From assembly GCF_002887815.1 (NCBI RefSeq), contig NZ_PDHO01000001.1, forward strand, positions 372,001 to 436,000: a stretch of DNA of 64,000 nt, read 5' to 3'. A program made the translations under genes and the position numbers. Below are positions 59,560-64,000 of this stretch, in pieces. This DNA comes from Mycobacterium sp. ENV421. Its GTDB lineage: Bacteria > Actinomycetota > Actinomycetes > Mycobacteriales > Mycobacteriaceae. The notes under the pieces were generated by a model. The model ran no database searches and was not told the DNA's origin. It worked only from the letters and a program-made list of their open reading frames with translations. Position 1 is the stretch's first letter, and every line of letters starts with the position of its first letter.

Positions 59560-59777
59560 GTACCGGCCGGGCAGTCCAAGTCCACATACGCCACCGGCGC
59601 TGCCTGGTGGACACCGGTGACGGTGCACTGGGACAGCCCATCGCTCGGCTGACCGTTGAATTGCACCTGATAACCCTGGGCCTGAAGTTCGCTGACGATA
59701 TCGGGTGCCGATCCGGTTCCGGAGGACACGACGTGGGCGATGCCGACGAGTGCTGCTGCAATGAGGTTGCTGTACAT
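59556..59777 (-). CDS. Small secreted protein
   Basis: 73 residues. A hydrophobic N-terminus ([20 protein letters not shown]) serves as signal peptide, then [27 protein letters not shown] and YVDLDCPAG with two Cys that may form a disulfide. It belongs to a group of small exported mycobacterial proteins I recall but cannot name. No Shine-Dalgarno is visible before ATG 59777. Confidence 0.7.
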   Translation of the reverse strand: MYSNLIAAALVGIAHVVSSGTGSAPDIVSELQAQGYQVQFNGQPSDGLSQCTVTGVHQAAPVAYVDLDCPAGT

Positions 59778-59807
59778 ATTTGTAGATAGGCGCGCAGGTT
59801 ACAGCTC

Positions 59808-60518
59808 TCAGGTCGTCCGCGGTGGTGGAGCCAGCACCTCCACCACGCCGTTGCGCTCGCGGACTTCGAAGTGCGGCAACGGTTTCGGGGTGATCGGCAG
59901 GGCATGCGTGACGACGGCGCCGGCCGGTGAGAACGATGTCGAATGGCACGGGCAGCGCAGCCGGTCATCGCCCTGGTCGAACCACAGCTTGCAGCCCTGG
60001 TGGGTGCACACGCCGGACACGGCGTCGACCCGGCCGTTGACCCGGCGGACGAATCCGTTGACCGAGCCCAGATCGAATGCGCGCACTGCCCCTTCGGAGA
60101 GGTCGGCGCTGGACGACACGGTCTGCCACGCCCCGTCGGTGGGCACCAACTCCGCGTCGGCGACGGGTTGGTCGCCGGTGTGCGGGCGCACCACCATCCG
60201 GTCGACCGCAACCCCGGCGACCGCAGCCGTTGCCGCCGCGGAGGTGCCGACGATCACCTGTCGGCGGGTGGCTGACATGGCTTGCTTGGCGGGTGGTGTG
60301 CTCGTCGAAGATGTCGGATCCGACGACATGTCGGCGGCCAGCCGGGCTTTGAGCCCGTCGACGAATTCCGGTCGGGGTTCGCCGGCGTCCTCGCGGGTGG
60401 CGGCGAGGTCGATCGCGGTGCGCAGCTGGGTCGCCTCGAACTCGTCGGGGGTGAAGCCTTTCGGCTGGCGGCCGGCGAGCATGTCGTCGATGTAGTGGCG
60501 AAGATCGCGGCGGGTCAT
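59808..60518 (-). CDS. Membrane-anchored Rieske [2Fe-2S] protein, candidate redox-sensing anti-sigma factor
   Basis: 236 residues in three parts. Residues 1-75: charged helical domain (LRHYIDDMLAGRQPKGFTPD). Residues 82-108: TAT-like anchor with TRRQVIVGTS. Residues 115-236: Rieske domain with the cluster ligands in CTHQGC and CPCHSTSF. The ATG overlaps the stop of the ECF sigma factor gene (ATGA). Coupling to an ECF gene and an extra cytosolic N-domain are typical of anti-sigma factors, but this role is inferred. Confidence 0.85.
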   Translation of the reverse strand: MTRRDLRHYIDDMLAGRQPKGFTPDEFEATQLRTAIDLAATREDAGEPRPEFVDGLKARLAADMSSDPTSSTSTPPAKQAMSATRRQVIVGTSAAATAAVAGVAVDRMVVRPHTGDQPVADAELVPTDGAWQTVSSSADLSEGAVRAFDLGSVNGFVRRVNGRVDAVSGVCTHQGCKLWFDQGDDRLRCPCHSTSFSPAGAVVTHALPITPKPLPHFEVRERNGVVEVLAPPPRTT

Positions 60519-61075
60519 GGCAGGGCCCCCTCGCTGATCTGTGCGGCCAGCCGCAACGCTCTATGCTGCAACACTTTCGCGTTCGCGACGCTGATGTCGA
60601 GCGTAGCGGCCGCGTCCCGCACCGAACAGCCTTGGAGGAACCGCAGTTCCAGTATCCGGCGATAGTTGTCGGGCAGGGCGCCGAGAAGCGTGGCGACGCG
60701 CTGCGGGGCGGTGCTCGGCGCGGCGGGACCGAATACGGTGGCCGGCACGTCCTCGATGGCGGTGATCTCGGCGCCCAGGGTGGCCCGCCAGTGCGCGGCC
60801 AGCACGGTGCGGGCGGTGGCCCGCAGGTAGGCACGCACTTCGGCGATGCTGGCGGTCAGACGCAGCGGCCGCATCGCGGCCAGGAAGACCTCCGAGGTCA
60901 GGTCCTCGGCGTCGGCGCGGTTTCCCACCCGGCCGAAGATCAGCCGGTAGACCCACGTGACGTTGTCGTCGTACACGGCTTCCCAATCGGGATAGCGCGC
61001 GTCGGCGACCAGACGTAGCTCGGGTCGTGGGCGTGGATCGTCGTCCGCCGCCATCATCGGTTGCCTTCCACTCAT
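60515..61075 (-). CDS. ECF-family RNA polymerase sigma factor
   Basis: 186 residues. Region 2 (VYRLIFGRVGNRADAEDLTS, EVFLAAMRPL) and region 4 (LLGALPDNYRRILELRFLQG, CSVRDAAATLDISVANAKVL). ATG 61075 is the longest start, but ATG 61057 has GGAAGG 6 nt upstream and is probably used. It is coupled to the Rieske gene and divergent from a cupredoxin operon, which may be its target. Confidence 0.92.
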   Translation of the reverse strand: MSGRQPMMAADDDPRPRPELRLVADARYPDWEAVYDDNVTWVYRLIFGRVGNRADAEDLTSEVFLAAMRPLRLTASIAEVRAYLRATARTVLAAHWRATLGAEITAIEDVPATVFGPAAPSTAPQRVATLLGALPDNYRRILELRFLQGCSVRDAAATLDISVANAKVLQHRALRLAAQISEGALP

Positions 61076-61087
61076 CGATAGGAGATA

Positions 61088-61127
61088 GGCGGCGGGGTTA
61101 CCCGACCGTCGGCGTGTAACCGCCGCC
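61088..61127. promoter_or_regulatory. Large dyad between the sigma factor and cupredoxin genes
   Basis: GGCGGCGGGGTTAC (61088-61101) pairs with GTAACCGCCGCC (61116-61127) over 12 bp with a GG bulge; the loop contains CCGA-CCG-TCGG. GGTTAC therefore occurs symmetrically on both strands. It could be an operator or paired -35 elements for the divergent operons. Nothing confirms either. Confidence 0.4.
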
Positions 61128-61186
61128 CTACCTCTTGATGAGACGGTCCGCGCCGCGGACTTGGTTCAGCCGAGGAGGCAGCTTCC

Positions 61187-61636
61187 ATGCATCACACCCG
61201 TACCGCGCTGGCATGCCTGGCGGTCGTCGTCGGCGCCGCTGCGTGCTCCACACCGGCGAAGGCCCCACCGCCGACCGTCGATTTCGCGCCAAACGGCGGC
61301 ACATCGGTTGGCATGCCGGGGATGTCGAACATGCCCGGTATGCCGATGCCACAGGCCACGACAGCCGTGTCCGCCCCGCCCATCGCCGGAACAGCGGTCA
61401 ACATCACCAATTTCGCGTTCACACCGGCCACCCTGACCGTCAAGGTCGGCGACACCGTCACTTGGACGAACAAGGACGAGGAGCCGCACACCGTCGTCGC
61501 AAACGACGGCTCGTTCCACTCGCCGGGCCTGGATGCCAACGCCACGTACAGCTTCACGTTCACCAAGGCGGGCAGTGTCGACTACATCTGCAGCATCCAC
61601 CCGTTCATGCACGGCACCGTGGTGGTGAGCGCGTGA
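61187..61636 (+). CDS. Cupredoxin-domain lipoprotein with Met-rich linker
   Basis: 149 residues. Signal peptide with lipobox VGAAAC, a linker with six Met (VGMPGMSNMPGMPMP), then a plastocyanin-like domain: NITNFAFTPATLTVKVGDTV, EEPHTVV and ICSIHPFMHGTVVV, giving the His, Cys, His and Met copper ligands. It is probably an envelope copper carrier or electron shuttle. GAGGAGG lies about 9 nt before ATG 61187. First gene of an operon with the metallophosphoesterase. Confidence 0.9.
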   Translation: MHHTRTALACLAVVVGAAACSTPAKAPPPTVDFAPNGGTSVGMPGMSNMPGMPMPQATTAVSAPPIAGTAVNITNFAFTPATLTVKVGDTVTWTNKDEEPHTVVANDGSFHSPGLDANATYSFTFTKAGSVDYICSIHPFMHGTVVVSA

Positions 61637-62556
61637 CCGGCGACCCGCACCAGATGAGCAGGCGCCAGCTGATCCGGCACGGCGCCTGGTTCGGCGCGGC
61701 CGTCGGGCTGGCTGTCGTCGGCGGCGAGGTGCTGTCCCACGTGGCGAGCGCCCCGGCCGCAACCGACGCCCGGCCCACGCTGCGGTTCGCTCAGATCAGC
61801 GACAGCCACATCGGGTTCACCGGCGCCGCCAATGCCGACGTCACGGGATCCTTCGGGCGGGCCATCCGGCAGGTCAACAGTCTCGGGTACACGCCCGATT
61901 TCGTCATCCACACCGGTGACCTCACCCATCTGGCCACCCCCGCCCAGTTCGACCAGGTCAGCCAGATGCTGGGCGCCCTGAACACCCCGCACGTCTTCAC
62001 CGTGCCGGGCGAGCACGACTCGGTGGACGACGCCGGGCAGAAGTACCGGTCGGTGTTCGGCGCAGACACCCGAGGTGACGGCTGGTACAGCTTCGACATC
62101 GCGGGCGTGCACGTCATCGGGTTGGTCAACACGTTGAACCTGAAGAAACTGGGGCATCTCGGGGCGGACCAGCTGGAGTTCGTCGAGAAGGACGTGGCGT
62201 CGCTGTCGTCGGACACCCCCATCATCGTGTTCAGCCACATCCCGCTGTTCGCGATGTACCCCGACTGGGGCTGGGGCACCGACGACGCCACCCAGGCGCT
62301 CAGTTACCTGCGCCGGTTCTCGTCGGTGACGTGCCTCAACGGTCATGTCCACCAGCTGTTTTCGAAGACCGAGGGCAACGTCACGTTCTACAGCGCCACC
62401 ACCACGGCCTACCCGCTGCCCCATCCCGGTGACGGGCCCGCTCCCAAGCCGCTGACGCTGCCCGCCGGTCAGCTGCATGATGCCCTCGGCATCCGCGAGG
62501 TCAGCTACACCCGCGGCCAGAACGTGCTCGCCCTGAAAGAGCAGACCCTGCGATGA
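61633..62556 (+). CDS. Exported calcineurin-like metallophosphoesterase
   Basis: 307 residues. Twin-arginine signal MSRRQLIRHGAWFGAAVGLA, then the binuclear metal motifs ISDSHIGF, HTGDLTH, PGEHDS (variant of GNHD), FSHIPLF and NGHVHQLF. It would act on phosphoesters outside the membrane. GTG 61633 overlaps the cupredoxin stop (GTGA). The pairing with a cupredoxin and a small membrane protein recurs in actinobacteria as far as I recall, but the substrate is unknown. Confidence 0.9.
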   Translation: MTGDPHQMSRRQLIRHGAWFGAAVGLAVVGGEVLSHVASAPAATDARPTLRFAQISDSHIGFTGAANADVTGSFGRAIRQVNSLGYTPDFVIHTGDLTHLATPAQFDQVSQMLGALNTPHVFTVPGEHDSVDDAGQKYRSVFGADTRGDGWYSFDIAGVHVIGLVNTLNLKKLGHLGADQLEFVEKDVASLSSDTPIIVFSHIPLFAMYPDWGWGTDDATQALSYLRRFSSVTCLNGHVHQLFSKTEGNVTFYSATTTAYPLPHPGDGPAPKPLTLPAGQLHDALGIREVSYTRGQNVLALKEQTLR

Positions 62557-62945
62557 GCCGTCTGGTGAACCTCGGCATCGCCGCGAGCCTGCTGGTCAGC
62601 GCGGCCAGCCACGGCTATCTCTATCTGCACGGGTACTCCGCCGTCCCGGTCGTCGGTCGGGGGTTCCTCGTGCTGACGAGCGTGTTCCTCGCGCTGGCCA
62701 TCCTGATCGCGGTCGGCGGGCCGGCGTGGTTGCGTGCCGTGGCGTTGGTGGCCGCGCTCGGTTCGTTGGGTGCGTTCGCGATGTCGCGCACGGTCGGGTT
62801 GCAGGGGTTCGTCGAACATGGCTGGCAGCCGGCACCGCACGCGGTGATCAGCGTGCTGGCCGAGACCGTCACCGTGGGGCTGTGCGCCTGGTCGTTAGTC
62901 AGGAGCGGGTCAGCAGTACTGCGGACTCGAACGGCAGCATCCTGA
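62553..62945 (+). CDS. Four-helix membrane protein
   Basis: 130 residues with four hydrophobic helices (LVNLGIAASLLVSAASHGYL, FLVLTSVFLALAILIAVGG, and two more, with AVALVAALGSLGAFAMSRTV). His residues flank the first helix (SHGYLYLHGY). ATG 62553 overlaps the phosphoesterase stop (ATGA). The last 47 bp overlap the convergent DDN gene. It may be a membrane partner of the cupredoxin. Function unknown. Confidence 0.78.
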   Translation: MSRLVNLGIAASLLVSAASHGYLYLHGYSAVPVVGRGFLVLTSVFLALAILIAVGGPAWLRAVALVAALGSLGAFAMSRTVGLQGFVEHGWQPAPHAVISVLAETVTVGLCAWSLVRSGSAVLRTRTAAS

Positions 62946-63282
62946 CCAGCGGACGCCAACCTGCCGAAATATGATGGACAGCTTCGGTTTTGGGCATCAC
63001 GCGCGGATTGCTGACGGTGAAGGTTCGTCCGTAGCGGGTGAGCTGCCCGCCGCCGGCCGCGGTGATGTTCTTGAGCCAATCCCGGTTGGGCCCGTAGGTG
63101 AGCAGGATGGCGATGCCATCGTCGGTGGTGAACACCATCAACGGGGTGCGGTATGGCCGCCCGGAGCGGCGGCCGACGTGGTCGAGGATCCCCATCGTCG
63201 GAACGAAGCCGGCCCACAACCGCTGCACCGGATTGGTGACATACCGGTTGAACCTGGCCAGCCATTGCGGCAGTTGCATCAC
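62899..63282 (-). CDS. F420-dependent nitroreductase-family protein (DDN-like)
   Basis: 127 residues from GTG 63282. LDHVGRRSGRPYRTPLMVFT, LLTYGPNRDWLKNITAAGGG and GRTFTVSNPRVM are characteristic of the deazaflavin (F420)-dependent nitroreductase/quinone reductase family common in mycobacteria. Specific substrate unknown. AGGAG (63296-63292) lies 9 nt before GTG 63282; TTG 63291 and ATG 63279 are in-frame alternatives. Confidence 0.88.
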   Translation of the reverse strand: MMQLPQWLARFNRYVTNPVQRLWAGFVPTMGILDHVGRRSGRPYRTPLMVFTTDDGIAILLTYGPNRDWLKNITAAGGGQLTRYGRTFTVSNPRVMPKTEAVHHISAGWRPLVRMLPFESAVLLTRS

Positions 63283-63513
63283 CCGATCCAACTCCTAACC
63301 GGGGCGTACCTCAAGGCCACGTGGTGGCCGGACGACGCGCTCCAGCGTGAGATTGCAGCCACGCACCAGGTCACTCGCACTCGTGCGGCGTGAGTTCAAT
63401 CTCGGCGGACTTGTGACCGCTTCTGCCTGCCATTTGTCGCTCCGAGGCGGACGAACGAACCCACTCCTACACCCTGTAGTTGAGCATGCTCTCGGTCTGG
63501 GACACTGGTGGCC
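63283..63513 (+). other. Intergenic region before hemL
   Basis: 231 bp between the divergent DDN-like gene and hemL. The only signal I see is GACACT (63501-63506), 7 nt before the hemL ATG, with TTGAGC (63480-63485) 15 bp upstream of it, a poorly spaced promoter. AGGAG for the DDN gene lies at the left edge. Confidence 0.35.
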
Positions 63514-64000
63514 ATGAGCAGTACGGATCAGGCCGCCTCCACGGCGGCATCGGCCGGGCTGTTCGCCGACGCCTGCGCAGTCATCCCCGGTGGAGTGAAC
63601 TCGCCGGTCCGGGCCTTCAACTCCGTCGGCGGCACGCCTCGCTACATCACCTCCGCCAAGGGCTACTGGCTGACCGACGCCGACAACAACCGCTATATCG
63701 ACCTGGTGTGCTCGTGGGGCCCGATGATCCTGGGGCACGCGCACCCGGCCGTCGTCGAGGCTGTGCAGCGCGCCGCCGCCGACGGCCTGTCGTTCGGGGC
63801 GCCGACGCCCGGGGAAACCGAACTGGCCGCCGAGATCATCGCCCGGGTGAAACCGGTCGAGCGGGTGCGCCTGGTCAACTCCGGCACCGAGGCCACCATG
63901 AGTGCGGTGCGCCTGGCCCGCGGCTTCACCGGCCGCTCCAAGGTCATCAAGTTCTCCGGTTGCTATCACGGCCACGTCGACGCGCTGCTCGCCGACGCCG
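63514..64000 (+). CDS. hemL: Glutamate-1-semialdehyde 2,1-aminomutase (partial, 5' part)
   Basis: 162 complete codons before the window ends. [69 protein letters not shown] and [12 protein letters not shown] are diagnostic of HemL, the PLP enzyme that makes 5-aminolevulinate from the hemA product. The PLP-binding Lys lies beyond the edge. About 15 kb separates it from hemA-hemB. Confidence 0.95.
   Translation, partial: MSSTDQAASTAASAGLFADACAVIPGGVNSPVRAFNSVGGTPRYITSAKGYWLTDADNNRYIDLVCSWGPMILGHAHPAVVEAVQRAAADGLSFGAPTPGETELAAEIIARVKPVERVRLVNSGTEATMSAVRLARGFTGRSKVIKFSGCYHGHVDALLADA

Overview
The window is a high-GC, gene-dense stretch of a mycobacterial chromosome, most likely a rapid-growing Mycolicibacterium-type species. 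From memory of the M. tuberculosis map, the gene order follows Rv0458 to Rv0512, with hemL (Rv0524) at the right edge. The family-specific genes (hbhA, mshA, senX3-regX3, mycolic-acid methyltransferase, ramB, lprQ, bS22) fit that placement. There are no rRNA genes, tRNAs, insertion sequences, prophage or CRISPR arrays. PE/PPE genes, MIRU repeats, cmaA2, pcaA and mmpS2/mmpL2, present at or near this locus in M. tuberculosis, are absent here.

Layout. (1) 1-6.4 kb: end of an acetoin-reductase-like SDR, an AcoR-like GAF regulator, aldehyde dehydrogenase, DUF779 protein, small membrane proteins and lipoamide dehydrogenase; this looks like a C2/acetoin-aldehyde module. (2) 6.4-11.8 kb: ramB with a coupled carboxymuconolactone-decarboxylase-like gene, acyl-ACP thioesterase, isocitrate lyase and fadB2 (acetate and fatty-acid use). 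(3) 11.9-20.9 kb: mycolic-acid methyltransferase, PPK2 with a Pro/Gly-rich surface protein, metallopeptidase lipoprotein, TetR, DUF445 protein, XRE regulator, HbhA and deoC. (4) 20.9-28.8 kb: envelope genes including murB and the L,D-transpeptidase lprQ. (5) 28.8-35.1 kb: a cysteine-rich leader peptide, ROK regulator, mshA (first step of mycothiol synthesis), YbjN, phosphoglycerate mutase and SenX3-RegX3. (6) 35.1-47 kb: an undecaprenyl-phosphate glycosyl-1-phosphate transferase, exopolyphosphatase, proC, a BldC-like HTH protein, bS22, galE2, acyltransferase, dehydratase-like protein, serB1 and glutaredoxin. (7) 47.1-53.8 kb: hemA-hemC-hemD-hemB plus four coupled membrane proteins. (8) 53.7-63.3 kb: accessory block with an amidohydrolase, GPP34 protein, a Cu(I) P-type ATPase under a CsoR-type operator, MpaB-like oxygenase with TetR, and an ECF sigma factor/membrane Rieske pair divergent from a cupredoxin-metallophosphoesterase operon. 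(9) hemL starts at 63514 and runs off the edge.

The most notable observation is a 24-codon leaderless ORF (28885-28959) with five cysteine codons, three in a row, upstream of the ROK regulator-mshA operon. The leader RNA can form a hairpin around the Cys codons and a pairing that hides the ROK ribosome binding site. This looks like a cysteine-responsive attenuator on mycothiol biosynthesis. Other points of interest are the sigma factor-Rieske pair, a divergent promoter at murB whose two -10 elements share one TA step, a 24-bp tandem repeat inside the ROK gene, and at least nineteen genes whose start codon lies 6-8 nt after a TANNNT -10 box, the layout of leaderless mycobacterial transcripts.
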